The position numbers and the translations under genes were made by a program. Of a stretch of DNA of 64,000 nucleotides, positions 35,948-46,064 are shown piece by piece (within the stretch, counting starts at the first letter, position 1; every line of letters starts with the position of its first letter). The notes under the pieces were generated by a model. That model saw only the letters and a program-made list of their open reading frames with translations, had not been told where the DNA came from and did no database searches. The stretch is from Actinomycetaceae bacterium (GTDB taxonomy: Bacteria > Actinomycetota > Actinomycetes > Actinomycetales > Actinomycetaceae): assembly GCA_030537735.1 (NCBI GenBank), contig JAUNVG010000004.1, positions 1 through 64,000 of the forward strand. The letters are read 5' to 3'.

Positions 35948-36850
35948 TTAGAAAACCAGCGTCGATAGTTTGGCGCGTGCGGCCTTTACTTCCGGGTCGC
36001 CGGCGCCGACGAGGGTGAATAGTTCAAGCAGGTGCTGTCTAACTTCGTCTGCTTCTTCACTGCCACGTACTCGCACGAACTCATCCAGCAGCACGGTGAA
36101 GGCTTGCGCGTGATCGCCGGCAGCGAATAGCTTATCGGCTGTAGCTAACGGTCCAGCTTCAGTGTCTTCGGATTCGTTTTCCGATTCCCGCTGGCTCAGT
36201 CGCAGTTGAAACTGGGCTCGCGCTAAGCCTTCCTTGGCGGCGGTGTCGCGAGGGCGTTTGTTCAGCACGTTTTGCCACGCTGCCACGGCTTCTTCCCAGT
36301 TTTCTTCATCTTCTGCTTCCAACGCGGGCACGTGGAGGGGGTCGATGGTTTCTTCCGGGCTGTCATCGCTAATCATCCGACCGTTGATGCCTGCGTTTTG
36401 TGCTACTTGTAAAAGCTCGGTAATGATGGCTTCTACTTGTTTGCGGGGTTGGACTCCTTGGAATAGCGGCAGCGGTCGCCCTCCAATAATGGCCACCACG
36501 GTTGGCACTGAGCTGGCTTGCAGGGCCTGGGCTATTTGGGGATTGGCATCCACATCCACCTTCGCTAAGATAACCCGCCCTTCTTGGGCACGTATGGTTT
36601 CTTCAAGGATGGGAGTTAACTGTTTGCACGGCTGGCACCACTGCGCCCACAGGTCAACCACGACAGGTAGCTGGAATGACAGTTCCACAATGTCGTTTAG
36701 TTCGGCTTGCGATACGTCCCTGATTAGTGGGCCTTTTAATGCTGGGGTTTGTGGCTGCCCACCATTTGGCGCAGGCTGAGTGCTGTTGGTGGCGCCTAGT
36801 TCTATTGCTCCTCGAGCATCTACTGAAGTCTTCGGCTCATTAGCTTCCAT
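35948..36850 (-). CDS. Thioredoxin-domain protein with TPR-like C-terminus (CnoX/YbbN-like)
   Basis: A 300-residue cytoplasmic protein. After a variable N-terminal stretch of 40 residues comes a thioredoxin fold (about 45-150) with the active-site block WAQWCQPCKQL (C72 and C75). The C-terminal part (about 180-300) is helical, with TPR-like EEAVAAWQNVLNKRPRDTAAKEGLARAQ split over repeats. This layout is that of CnoX/YbbN, a chaperone holdase that protects clients from oxidation. Both cysteines are present, so it may be redox-active. It is likely cotranscribed with nothing, since it lies 71 bases from the next gene upstream of it on the map. Confidence 0.85.
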   Translation of the reverse strand: MEANEPKTSVDARGAIELGATNSTQPAPNGGQPQTPALKGPLIRDVSQAELNDIVELSFQLPVVVDLWAQWCQPCKQLTPILEETIRAQEGRVILAKVDVDANPQIAQALQASSVPTVVAIIGGRPLPLFQGVQPRKQVEAIITELLQVAQNAGINGRMISDDSPEETIDPLHVPALEAEDEENWEEAVAAWQNVLNKRPRDTAAKEGLARAQFQLRLSQRESENESEDTEAGPLATADKLFAAGDHAQAFTVLLDEFVRVRGSEEADEVRQHLLELFTLVGAGDPEVKAARAKLSTLVF

Positions 36851-36921
36851 TGCTCTTCTCTTTCTTTACTCCTCAGCTTTAGCCAGATCAGTTGCGGTCT
36901 GCAGCTAACAGTTTGCCCCTA

Positions 36922-37908
36922 TTAGTTTTCCACTCGCGTCACCGAAGTGAAGGAGCGTTCAGCTCCCAATGCGCTAATTTTTCCTTCTGTTCCAAGTTCT
37001 GGCAGTGACAGCATTACCGTACACATATAGGTAATTTGTATCGGCTCATCGTGAACTTGCGGATCTTCTAAGAACTTCGCCGCGGTCCCCCCTACTTTTA
37101 AGGTGGCGCGCTCCTGGGTTTTTTCGTAGGTGACGGCGTTAGTGAAGGATCCTGCCACTATGGCGGTTCCGTCTGCGAGTTTTATCCCCGTTATGGGCCC
37201 GTCGTTAACGGTTGCTTGGAAGGTGACTTTCCCCGCGGCTTCGGCTCCTTCATTCAGGCGTTTGGCTTCTGCTTGGTAGAAGGTGGTGAAGTCGTCTTCT
37301 CCAAGTAGGTCCGCGTGGTCTTCACCGCCATCGAGGCGACCTACCCAAGCTGTTAGGGCTTGTGTTGGGCTCAGTACATAGTCAGCGGAGTCTGCCTCAA
37401 CTACGGGTGAGCCTTCTGATGCGGCGATGGTAGCTACCGATCTGCCGGGGAACAATCGCGCCCAGGTTTCTAGCTTGTACGGGGCGTGGGCGTCCTCTTG
37501 GGTTACCACCATCACCGCTGGGAGCTGTTCCGGTTCGCTCTTGGTAACAGCCACTATGGCTCTTGGCCAAGTGTCTCTTTCGGTGACGGTTACAGAGTTC
37601 GGGTCTATCTGCAGCGGGACGATTGCGCTGTCGGTTTTCGCAGAGACGTTATACATCGCGCTTCGCATATTTAATGCGGGCTGTTTGACGCGTTCGCTTA
37701 GTATTTGCGCGTCTTTGGCTTCGTCTGCAGCTTGCAGGGTTTGTGTCAGCTGGTCGAGGACGGCGCTTACTTGTTCAGAATCAAGGTTGGGTTCAGCGGT
37801 GGCTGGGGCGGTTGGTTGGAGTTCGGGTAGTTCTTCCTGGCAGGCGGTGAGGGCGGTTGTCCCCGTCCCCAACAGTGCCATTAGTGAGAGGGCTTGACGT
37901 CGATTCAC
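36922..37908 (-). CDS. Putative lipoprotein of unknown function
   Basis: A 328-residue exported protein I do not recognise. A signal peptide (RR followed by LSLMALLGTGTTALTAC) ends in a lipobox LTAC with lipid-bearing C23. A proline-rich linker follows, then a mixed alpha/beta region (about 45-328) without known catalytic motif; only one other cysteine (in ITYMCTV) is seen. It starts at GTG 37908, five bases after the membrane protein gene upstream, with GGGAGG inside that gene's end. The two probably form a membrane-associated pair. Confidence 0.7.
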   Translation of the reverse strand: MNRRQALSLMALLGTGTTALTACQEELPELQPTAPATAEPNLDSEQVSAVLDQLTQTLQAADEAKDAQILSERVKQPALNMRSAMYNVSAKTDSAIVPLQIDPNSVTVTERDTWPRAIVAVTKSEPEQLPAVMVVTQEDAHAPYKLETWARLFPGRSVATIAASEGSPVVEADSADYVLSPTQALTAWVGRLDGGEDHADLLGEDDFTTFYQAEAKRLNEGAEAAGKVTFQATVNDGPITGIKLADGTAIVAGSFTNAVTYEKTQERATLKVGGTAAKFLEDPQVHDEPIQITYMCTVMLSLPELGTEGKISALGAERSFTSVTRVEN

Positions 37909-37913
37909 TTGTT

Positions 37914-38843
37914 CTATTCGCCTCCCATTTGTTCGATCTTGGACTCGTTTGTGTTTTCGTCTTCGGCCGCTGTTTGCTCTTCGTTGCGCAGTTCGGGTTC
38001 TTCAACGTCGCGCACTTTTTCCACCACCGGTATCAGTCCGGTGTCGAACTTTCTTCCCCCCACTGTGACGGAGGCTTCTCCTCGTTCGCGTGCTTCGCGC
38101 ATAGCTCGCCGGGAGGGAAGTTGAATGGTGGTCTGCCCCACTTGGGTGGAGATGACCTCTGGTTCTGCTTGGCGTCGTCTCTCGCGTTGGCGGGCTAGTG
38201 CTTGTTTGCGGTTATTAGCTTTGCGTGAACGCGACTGAAGCTGGTACCAAAGTGTTAAACCAATGATGATAAGCAGCAGTCCTACTGCCCCTAGAACTAG
38301 CGCCCAAGCAAGTGATACTTCTCGTTGCCAGGTTAGTTCCAGTTTCGGAGCCGCAGCGGTGCCATCGGTGGCGGCGATTACAGATAGTGGTGCTAGGTCT
38401 TTGTCTTTACCAAGTTCAAGGGTGACACTTCCGGTGCCCACTTTTTTCTCCAGCCACATGTCGGAGTCCTGTAGGGGTTCCCTTTGCTGTGCTTCCTCAG
38501 GAGCCGGATGGTTACTGGTCTTTAGCTCGCTCCAGGTCTTTAGACCGTTGATTTCGCGGTAGGCACTTCCCTCCAGCCAGGCACTGACGTCGTTGGCTTT
38601 GCCTACTACTAGTGACACTTCTTCACCCGCGTCGGATCTGGCTGTCACTTTTACGGGGGGATCGAGCAGCGTGAGCACTCCCACGTGGGTACTCACGTAG
38701 GGTTCGCTACCGCCCTCATCGATTGCCGTGATGTGGTTGCCGGGGCGCATCACTGTAGTGGCTAAAATGCTTACTACCGTGAGTACTACACCTACTACCG
38801 TGAACAAAAGCGGCACTGCGATGGTTTTCACGAGTCGAGCCAC
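37914..38843 (-). CDS. Membrane protein of unknown function with two transmembrane segments
   Basis: A 309-residue protein with transmembrane helices at about residues 8-30 and 178-200. The intervening 145 residues lie outside the cell and are beta-rich. The cytoplasmic tail is strongly charged (KANNRKQALARQRERRRQ) and then acidic at the end (EDENTNESKIEQM). The start is GTG with GGGAGG upstream. It is five bases upstream of the lipoprotein gene and likely acts with it. No family assigned. Confidence 0.7.
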   Translation of the reverse strand: MARLVKTIAVPLLFTVVGVVLTVVSILATTVMRPGNHITAIDEGGSEPYVSTHVGVLTLLDPPVKVTARSDAGEEVSLVVGKANDVSAWLEGSAYREINGLKTWSELKTSNHPAPEEAQQREPLQDSDMWLEKKVGTGSVTLELGKDKDLAPLSVIAATDGTAAAPKLELTWQREVSLAWALVLGAVGLLLIIIGLTLWYQLQSRSRKANNRKQALARQRERRRQAEPEVISTQVGQTTIQLPSRRAMREARERGEASVTVGGRKFDTGLIPVVEKVRDVEEPELRNEEQTAAEDENTNESKIEQMGGE

Positions 38844-38950
38844 TCGTAGCCTCCCTTTTCCATATATAAGTATCCACTGTCAAGATTAGGGCTTAGTGAC
38901 CTCTTTGTTCTACTCGGAGCGCGCGGTTAGCGAGCTATCCCACCTTTTAC

Positions 38951-38968
38951 TATCCATTTTTATCCACT
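38951..38968. other. Tandem DnaA-box-like sequences upstream of the DivIVA-like gene
   Basis: TATCCATT (38951-38958) and TATCCACT (38961-38968) lie ten bases apart, with another TATCCACT at 38871-38878. They resemble the DnaA box TTATCCACA with one or two mismatches. This may be coincidence in a T-rich stretch. Confidence 0.2.
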
Positions 38969-39035
38969 TTTTCACGCTAAAGCTTTTGGTTGTCTAAACT
39001 GGGAGCAGTGCGCATTAGACCAGGAGGATCAACCG

Positions 39036-40382
39036 GTGACTGAAGAGCATTCCAATTTCGATATCGTGATGCGTGGTTACGACCGCGTTCAAGTCGATGA
39101 ACAGCTGCAAACTATGATGACAGCGCTTGCGGAGGCCCGTAGGCGCGCTGAGGTAGCTGAAGAGAATTCACGGACAGCGACTGCAGATCTTGAAACCTTG
39201 AAGGCTCGACTTGATGAACAAGAGCGAGCTTCATTTGCCGGTATCGGAGCACGTGTGGAACAGCTCCTGCGCTCTGCTGAAGAGCAAGCTACGGCGGTCA
39301 CCACTAAGGCACGAGCGGAAGCTGATGCCCTTTTGGAGCGCACGCGCAATAATACTTCACGCCTCACGCAAAGAGCCGAAGCGGAGGCTTCGGCGTTGTT
39401 AGCGGAGGCACGCCGCGAAGCTGAGGAAAGAACCCTGCGGGCGCAAAGTGAAGCTGAGACTGTCTTGACTAATGCCCAGCACCGGGCCGATGAGCTGGTG
39501 GCTTCGGCTGAACGTGAAGCGCAGGCTTCCCGGGCGGAGACTAACACTTACGTTAACGATGCTCGAGCTAGTGTGGACCGTGAAGTGGAGTTACAGCGTG
39601 CTCGCACGCAAAAGGAATGCGTTGAGCTCAGGGTCCAGGCTGAGCAAGAATCTACCCAGCTTAGGGCTGATGCTAACGCTGATGCGCAAAGTGTCAGGGA
39701 ATCGGCGAACGCTGATGCGAAGACCGTGATAGAGCATGCTCGTTCGGCGGCGGAAAAGTCACTGGCGCAGGCCCGGGCAGAAGCTGAGAACATGGTTCGC
39801 GAAGCCAGGGCGCAATCCGATGCGGCCCGCGAACGTAGCGTTCAAGACCGGCAAAAAGCAGAGCAGGAAATCGCCGACATGCGTGCCCAAGCGCGTGAGG
39901 AAGATTCCCGCGCACATGAGCAGGCCCGGGAAGAGACCAATGCCATGGTCGCGGCAGCTAAAGCGCAAGTAACTGAAGCGGAGAAGCATCTTTCCGACAC
40001 CCTTCAAAGGGCGGAGCGGCTGCTCACCGACACTGATGCGGTAGTGCGCCGCAGGCAAGAAGATGCTCGGCGCAACGCCGAAGCCATCATTGCCGCTGCG
40101 GAAGCCGAAGCCGAACAGCTGCGCGATACGGCCCGTCAAGAGGCTTTGCATGAGCGTGCGGCGGCCCAGCGTACGGTTGAGAAGCTGGAGCGCCAACGCG
40201 AATCTATTGCGACCTACCTAGATGAGATGCGTGGCTTGCTGGGTTCTTCTTCAGTCCTGTCGATCCAGGGGATTGAAAGCGACCAGCCGGCTTCGCCTGT
40301 GCTGACCGCGGGGAATTCACCCACTGGTGGTGACACTGAAGCTGCGGCAGAGGACGAGGCTGGGTCCTTGTTTAACAGCTGA
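39036..40382 (+). CDS. DivIVA-domain coiled-coil protein (polarity/cell-division scaffold type)
   Basis: A 448-residue protein. Residues 8-24 (FDIVMRGYDRVQVDEQL) match the DivIVA N-terminal membrane-targeting motif. Residues 25-400 are nearly continuous heptad coiled coil, very rich in Ala, Glu, Arg and Gln, with repeats such as AEAEASALLAEARREAEER. The tail of about 45 residues is acidic and unstructured. This plan resembles Wag31/DivIVA relatives and the longer Scy/FilP cytoskeletal scaffolds of actinobacteria; it is not the canonical Wag31, which is shorter and sits near ftsZ. The start GTG has AGGAGG seven bases upstream. The last 11 bases overlap the converging hydrolase-like gene. Confidence 0.75.
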   Translation: MTEEHSNFDIVMRGYDRVQVDEQLQTMMTALAEARRRAEVAEENSRTATADLETLKARLDEQERASFAGIGARVEQLLRSAEEQATAVTTKARAEADALLERTRNNTSRLTQRAEAEASALLAEARREAEERTLRAQSEAETVLTNAQHRADELVASAEREAQASRAETNTYVNDARASVDREVELQRARTQKECVELRVQAEQESTQLRADANADAQSVRESANADAKTVIEHARSAAEKSLAQARAEAENMVREARAQSDAARERSVQDRQKAEQEIADMRAQAREEDSRAHEQAREETNAMVAAAKAQVTEAEKHLSDTLQRAERLLTDTDAVVRRRQEDARRNAEAIIAAAEAEAEQLRDTARQEALHERAAAQRTVEKLERQRESIATYLDEMRGLLGSSSVLSIQGIESDQPASPVLTAGNSPTGGDTEAAAEDEAGSLFNS

Positions 40383-41343
40383 TTCCTCCCGCTACGAACG
40401 GCGCTAGCTGCCTTATTGCTTGCGCCAGTCGTTCGGGGGCATCTACCTGCATTAGTGTTGCTGCACGGGGTACCGTGTGGGTGCTGGTGCAAAGTGCCTG
40501 AGCTAGTTTCTGGCTGGCTTGGGGGCTAAAGCTCCCATCATGACTACCTTGTAAAAGCGCCACTGGGATTTCTACTCTCGAGGCTACTTCCAACAGGTCG
40601 GGGTGTCTGCTTCGCAGGTGTAGCCAGGTACTGGCGGCCGCGGGATCAGTTTCTGCTACCCACTTGTCGAACAGTTCTTTACGCTGCCATTGCAACGCGC
40701 TGGCGGTGGGTGGTTCTGTCTGCCCCGGTGTTGCTACTTCTACGCCAGTTCGCGCTTCACTGGCGTTTGCTTCGGTCCCACCGGCGGGCACTGGCGTTGC
40801 ACTGACTGCCGCCCGTACCTCGCCCAAGGTCAGGGAGCCTTCAGCCAGGTATCTTTCTATCACTAAGGCACGACTGGCACTGTCAGCAGACAGCAGGTGA
40901 ATGGCGTCAGTGAACAGCTGCGCTCTTTCGGCCAGTGTCGGTGAGTCAAGACTGGGGCCAGCTAGGATGAGCGCTCCCACACGGGAGGTGTCGTCGAACT
41001 TCGTCTGCCCTCGAAGTTCGGCAGGCAGGTTGCCTCTGTCGGGCTTTGCTGTAGCTTCTACCGCCGCCAGCGCCAAAGACATGCCTGCACCGGTGCCTAC
41101 CCCCATGAGGATTACTTTATTTAGCCCCAGTGAAGACAGCGTATGGTCCACTGCGTACAGGTAGTTGGCTATAGTGATCTCACCATTATCTCGCCGCGGG
41201 GCGCCAAGCACGTATATAGGGTGTTCGGGACAATGCCGAAGACACCCTTCCCAGGTGGTGGGAGGTGTCGTGCCTTCAGCAAGCACCACCACTGGAACTC
41301 TGGTGCGCTCACGGTTCCCAGCCCACACAGGTAGCCTCAGCAT
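40372..41343 (-). CDS. Alpha/beta-hydrolase-fold-like protein lacking catalytic residues
   Basis: A 323-residue protein. The block KVILMGVGTGAGMSLALAA has the place of the nucleophile elbow (GxSxG) but reads G-V-G-T-G, so the catalytic Ser is Gly. Near the C-terminus ALLQGSHDGSFSP keeps the usual Asp position, while the region where the catalytic His would be (TLMQVDAPERLAQAI) has none. It thus looks like a non-enzymatic member. A linker rich in Thr, Ala and Pro is found at 190-215. It overlaps the DivIVA-like gene tail to tail and lies three bases from the upstream small gene's start, forming an operon with it. Confidence 0.65.
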   Translation of the reverse strand: MLRLPVWAGNRERTRVPVVVLAEGTTPPTTWEGCLRHCPEHPIYVLGAPRRDNGEITIANYLYAVDHTLSSLGLNKVILMGVGTGAGMSLALAAVEATAKPDRGNLPAELRGQTKFDDTSRVGALILAGPSLDSPTLAERAQLFTDAIHLLSADSASRALVIERYLAEGSLTLGEVRAAVSATPVPAGGTEANASEARTGVEVATPGQTEPPTASALQWQRKELFDKWVAETDPAAASTWLHLRSRHPDLLEVASRVEIPVALLQGSHDGSFSPQASQKLAQALCTSTHTVPRAATLMQVDAPERLAQAIRQLAPFVAGGISC

Positions 41344-41345
41344 GG

Positions 41346-41633
41346 TTATCTACTCCGGCTATGCCAACAGTTACGATGCCAATGGCGGCGTGATTCAACA
41401 CCTGTATCAAGACCGAAGGGCCCGTCTTGGCGCCATACAACGACATGCGCAGTCCCCACCGCTATGGTGCTGTTACATCCGGGGCAGATGTATGTCTTCT
41501 TACCACGCGATATGTGTTGCACACTGAAACTCTCCTCGCCTCTTTCCTCAAAACGCGGAAGAGACGCTAAGCGTTCCATTCGCAGTGGTTGGTGTGGCTC
41601 GTTCCAGCGGCGTTTCTTACTTCGACGTGGCAT
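41346..41633 (-). CDS. Small actinobacterial zinc-ribbon-like protein
   Basis: A 95-residue basic protein beginning MPRRSKKRRW. It has a likely metal site made of CPGC (in YICPGCNSTI), then HVVVW and a C-terminal HWHRNCW. Similar small proteins are widespread in actinobacteria and are often labelled ATP/GTP-binding without evidence; the role is unknown. It sits between nagA (three bases upstream) and the hydrolase-like gene (two bases downstream), so these three are one transcription unit. Confidence 0.72.
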   Translation of the reverse strand: MPRRSKKRRWNEPHQPLRMERLASLPRFEERGEESFSVQHISRGKKTYICPGCNSTIAVGTAHVVVWRQDGPFGLDTGVESRRHWHRNCWHSRSR

Positions 41634-41636
41634 TCC

Positions 41637-42845
41637 CTAGTTGGTTTCCACTATTTCGCCGGCCCTGAACACTTCGATCGGTTTAAGCTCAAGGTCGGTA
41701 ACCAAGATATCGGCTTTGTTGCCTTCAGCTAGGCTACCGATATCGCTGCGTCCCAGGATTTTGGCTCCTTGCACCGATGCCATGTACACCGCATCGACTA
41801 TGCCTACCCGTTCTTCCGTAACTAGGCCCCGCACTTGGTCTAGAAGGTGTGAGGTACCGCCGGCTATAGAATTACCATGAGTTAGGCGCGCTACCCCACC
41901 AGATACGGTGACCGCCTGCGGTCCTAGCTGGTAACTACCATCAGGCATCCCGGCAGCTGCCATGGCATCGGTTACGAATACGATCCGATCCCTACCTAGT
42001 GCTTCATAGACTGCTCTTACCATGTCGGTGGAAACGTGCACGCCGTCAGCTATTAGCTCCACTACCACGCCATCATTTGCCGCGTCCGCTAAGAACTCTG
42101 GAACCGGACCCGGATCGCGGTGGTGGATGGTGCGCATACCGTTAAACAGGTGGGTTGCTGTCACGTGGGAAGAGCGCGGGTTGGCACACGAAGCTAGCTT
42201 CTGTCGGGAATAAGCCAACGCTTCCCGGACAGGTTCTGGCCCGGAGTCGGTGTGCCCCCATGACGGTAAGGCGTTACCTTCGATTAGTACCTCAGCTACC
42301 GATCCTTCCCCGTAGGCGCGGGGTTTTTCGGGAGCCACCGTCATGGTAAGACAGTAGCCTTGGCACATCTCAATGAGTTCCCGCGTAAGTTCAGGGTCAG
42401 GATCAACAATGTAGGTCGGGTCCTGCGCGCCGCAACGCTCATGTGAGACGAAGGGACCTTCGAAGTGGATTCCCGCCAGTTCACCTGCTTTACATAGTTG
42501 CGTAAGCAGTTCCGCCCGGCTGCGTAGGTCTTCAGCGGAGGCGGTAACTGCCGATGCCACTAAGGTGGTAGTACCGTGCCGCCGGTGCTCATTGATTGCG
42601 ACTTGTGCCGCTTCCTGCGTCTGCGCGTTGGGGAATGATTCTCCCCCTCCTCCGTGGCAATGGACGTCCACCAAGCCTGGGAGTATGTATCGATCTGTCG
42701 GGGGATGGTCGGCTAGCTGCTCTGCACTGAGGACTTCACTAGCCTGTCCCACTGCGATAATTTGATCTGAAAAAACTACAGCGCCATCATCGATCACTTG
42801 ATCTGTGGTCACTATGTGCCCGCGAACAATTCTGTAGCTACTCAT
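41637..42845 (-). CDS. nagA: N-acetylglucosamine-6-phosphate deacetylase
   Basis: A 402-residue amidohydrolase removing acetate from GlcNAc-6-phosphate during amino sugar recycling. The metal motif DVHCHGGGG, the metal Glu in HFEGPF, the phosphate-binding THLFNGM and the catalytic Asp in VTDAMAAAGMPDG are all present. ATG 42845 is preferred over the frame's first start (42863) because GACAAT lies six bases upstream and family similarity begins at SYRIVRGHIV. It leads a three-gene unit. Confidence 0.93.
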   Translation of the reverse strand: MSSYRIVRGHIVTTDQVIDDGAVVFSDQIIAVGQASEVLSAEQLADHPPTDRYILPGLVDVHCHGGGGESFPNAQTQEAAQVAINEHRRHGTTTLVASAVTASAEDLRSRAELLTQLCKAGELAGIHFEGPFVSHERCGAQDPTYIVDPDPELTRELIEMCQGYCLTMTVAPEKPRAYGEGSVAEVLIEGNALPSWGHTDSGPEPVREALAYSRQKLASCANPRSSHVTATHLFNGMRTIHHRDPGPVPEFLADAANDGVVVELIADGVHVSTDMVRAVYEALGRDRIVFVTDAMAAAGMPDGSYQLGPQAVTVSGGVARLTHGNSIAGGTSHLLDQVRGLVTEERVGIVDAVYMASVQGAKILGRSDIGSLAEGNKADILVTDLELKPIEVFRAGEIVETN

Positions 42846-42851
42846 AGTCCT

Positions 42852-42857
42852 ATTGTC
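42852..42857 (-). promoter_or_regulatory. -10 box of leaderless nagA
   Basis: On the minus strand GACAAT is followed by six bases and the ATG at 42845; there is no ribosome binding site. Confidence 0.5.
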
Positions 42858-42982
42858 TCTCACTTGGGAAATTATTGTGGGCTCCTAGGAATAGAATTTA
42901 GTTTCATATTGCTTTGTTAGGCTTTTCCCCGAGCGGTCCCACCGTAACTGGGTAAAGCAAGCATGATCTGGAGTCATCGCTA

Positions 42983-43678
42983 TCAGAACAATCGCTGTTC
43001 GATATCATCCATCCCACGCATCGCATCGTAATCTAGCACTACACAACGAATCCCCCTGTCGGTGGCTAAAGTGCGTGCCTGGCGGGTTATCTCTTGGGCT
43101 GCGAATATACCTGTTAGCCCCTCAAGCAGGGGGTCACGCCCAAGCAGTTCTAGATACCGGGTTAGCTGCTCTACCCCGTCGACGCCTCCACGCCGCTTGA
43201 TTTCTACCGCTACCGGCAGACCGTCTTGGTCACGGGCCAGTAGATCCACAGGTCCAATGGCGGTTGGATACTCACGTCGAATTAGCCGCCACCCTTGCCC
43301 AAGTATTTCTATGTTGTCAGCCAGCAAACTTTGCAGATGGGCTTCAACACCGTCTTTTATCAGCCCGGGATCTACACCTAAGGATTGTTCATGGTCAAGG
43401 TAGACTTCCCCCACCCGTATGACCAGTTTATCCGCGCCTTTAGATGCCTCAACTACCCATTTTTCTTGGAAACCAGCTTGGCGATCGTCCTCATCGGGAG
43501 CTTGGACGCTTAGGTGACAAGGTGCGCTCATCCAGTTGAGTGGCTTGTACGATCCCCCGTCTGAGTGAACCAGTACTGACCCGTCGCCTTTAACCATGAG
43601 TACACGTTTAGCTCGTGGCAGGTGGGCATCTAGGCGCCCGGAATAATCGACGCTGCAATCAGCTATAACAAGTCGCAC
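42983..43678 (-). CDS. nucS: Mismatch-specific endonuclease NucS/EndoMS
   Basis: A 231-residue nuclease providing mismatch repair in actinobacteria without MutS/MutL. The N-terminal DNA-binding part ([20 protein letters not shown]) and the C-terminal RecB-like nuclease core with GPVDLLARD and [10 protein letters not shown] (Asp, Glu, Lys) are intact, followed by [12 protein letters not shown]. The C-terminal end EQRLF fits the beta-clamp-binding tail. The GTG start has TAGGGT seven bases upstream and no ribosome binding site, suggesting leaderless transcription. It lies in its usual place downstream of the ATP synthase genes. Confidence 0.93.
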   Translation of the reverse strand: MRLVIADCSVDYSGRLDAHLPRAKRVLMVKGDGSVLVHSDGGSYKPLNWMSAPCHLSVQAPDEDDRQAGFQEKWVVEASKGADKLVIRVGEVYLDHEQSLGVDPGLIKDGVEAHLQSLLADNIEILGQGWRLIRREYPTAIGPVDLLARDQDGLPVAVEIKRRGGVDGVEQLTRYLELLGRDPLLEGLTGIFAAQEITRQARTLATDRGIRCVVLDYDAMRGMDDIEQRLF

Positions 43679-43685
43679 GCCCTAT

Positions 43686-43691
43686 ACCCTA
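43686..43691 (-). promoter_or_regulatory. -10 box of leaderless nucS
   Basis: On the minus strand TAGGGT is followed by seven bases and the GTG at 43678. Confidence 0.4.
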
Positions 43692-43852
43692 CCAAACTGG
43701 CACCGACACTCGTTGTGGCGTGCCGCTACCATGTTTAACCGCCGGGGCTTGAAGTGTAAGGACACGCCCGGTAAGAGGACTGGAGGCTACCTCTAGTAGA
43801 GCTGCCCACGGGGCGCTGGTAGTGGCTACGTTTGCGGGCAGGGCTTTGCTAA

Positions 43853-44293
43853 CTATTGATCATCCGTATTTGGATCATCGCGGAAAACTATATTGGCAAG
43901 CGGAGCACCAGATTCGAGCCAAGCGACTAATCCGTTGTACCACTGCGGTTTCAATGCCAGGTAGATACGTTGGTCACCTGAACTTAGTACTACTTCCACG
44001 ACCTCACCGGTATTCCGGCTTAGGGGAGCGGACACGGTTGATGTCCGCCGGGGAAAACGGTACTGGGGTCCGTAGGCTAATCCCACCAGTCGGAACCATT
44101 GGAACTCTTCTTTTCCAAAGCGCGCCATGCCGGAGACCCACCCGGAAGAAGTATCCGGGCGGGTCCAACATTCAAACGTGCCAACAATACGCCCAATCAT
44201 TCGCACTCTAACTAGTAGAGCCACGATGACGAGGACGGCAGCAATCAGGGCAATCAGTACGAGCGTAGTCACAAGTACTACAATCCCATTCAT
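43853..44293 (-). CDS. DUF2550 family membrane protein
   Basis: A 146-residue protein with one N-terminal transmembrane segment (about 3-28, VVLVTTLVLIALIAAVLVIVA) and a soluble beta-rich domain containing FECWTRPDTSSGWVSGMARFG and FPRRTSTVSAPLSRNTGEVVE. It matches the DUF2550 proteins that lie between atpC and nucS in many actinobacteria; their function is unknown. GGAGGGG precedes the ATG. It lies 25 bases after atpC and is probably in the atp transcript. Confidence 0.85.
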   Translation of the reverse strand: MNGIVVLVTTLVLIALIAAVLVIVALLVRVRMIGRIVGTFECWTRPDTSSGWVSGMARFGKEEFQWFRLVGLAYGPQYRFPRRTSTVSAPLSRNTGEVVEVVLSSGDQRIYLALKPQWYNGLVAWLESGAPLANIVFRDDPNTDDQ

Positions 44294-44318
44294 TTTGCCC
44301 CTCCCCTACCTTTGGTTC

Positions 44319-44588
44319 CTAGGCTGTCATCTCGCCAGATTCGACTACGATGGTCACGAAGTTCGAGTCCACGGATACGAACCCTCCTGACACCTGGAAC
44401 TGGTGTCGTTCCGATCCGGTATCTACGGTGGCGTTACCGGACTTCAGCACCGCTAGAATCGGCGCGCGATTGTAGAGTATGCCGAGGTCTCCGTTAACAG
44501 CAGGCACCACTACGGATGAGGCTAGGCCATGCCACAGCTTCTCCGTCCTGGTAACTACCTCCACTTGGAGCATGCCTTTATCTGCCAT
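44319..44588 (-). CDS. atpC: ATP synthase epsilon subunit, short form
   Basis: An 89-residue F1 epsilon subunit. It covers the N-terminal beta-sandwich domain only (LQVEVVTRTEKLWHGLASSV, GDLGILYNRAPILAVLKSG, GGFVSVDSNFVTIVVESGE). The C-terminal helical hairpin, which inhibits ATP hydrolysis in other bacteria and brings the usual length to 120-140, is missing. The stop codon is followed within 25 bases by the next gene, so no frameshifted remainder exists. It lies three bases after atpD. Confidence 0.92.
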   Translation of the reverse strand: MADKGMLQVEVVTRTEKLWHGLASSVVVPAVNGDLGILYNRAPILAVLKSGNATVDTGSERHQFQVSGGFVSVDSNFVTIVVESGEMTA

Positions 44589-44591
44589 TAC

Positions 44592-46064
<1,473 letters not shown>

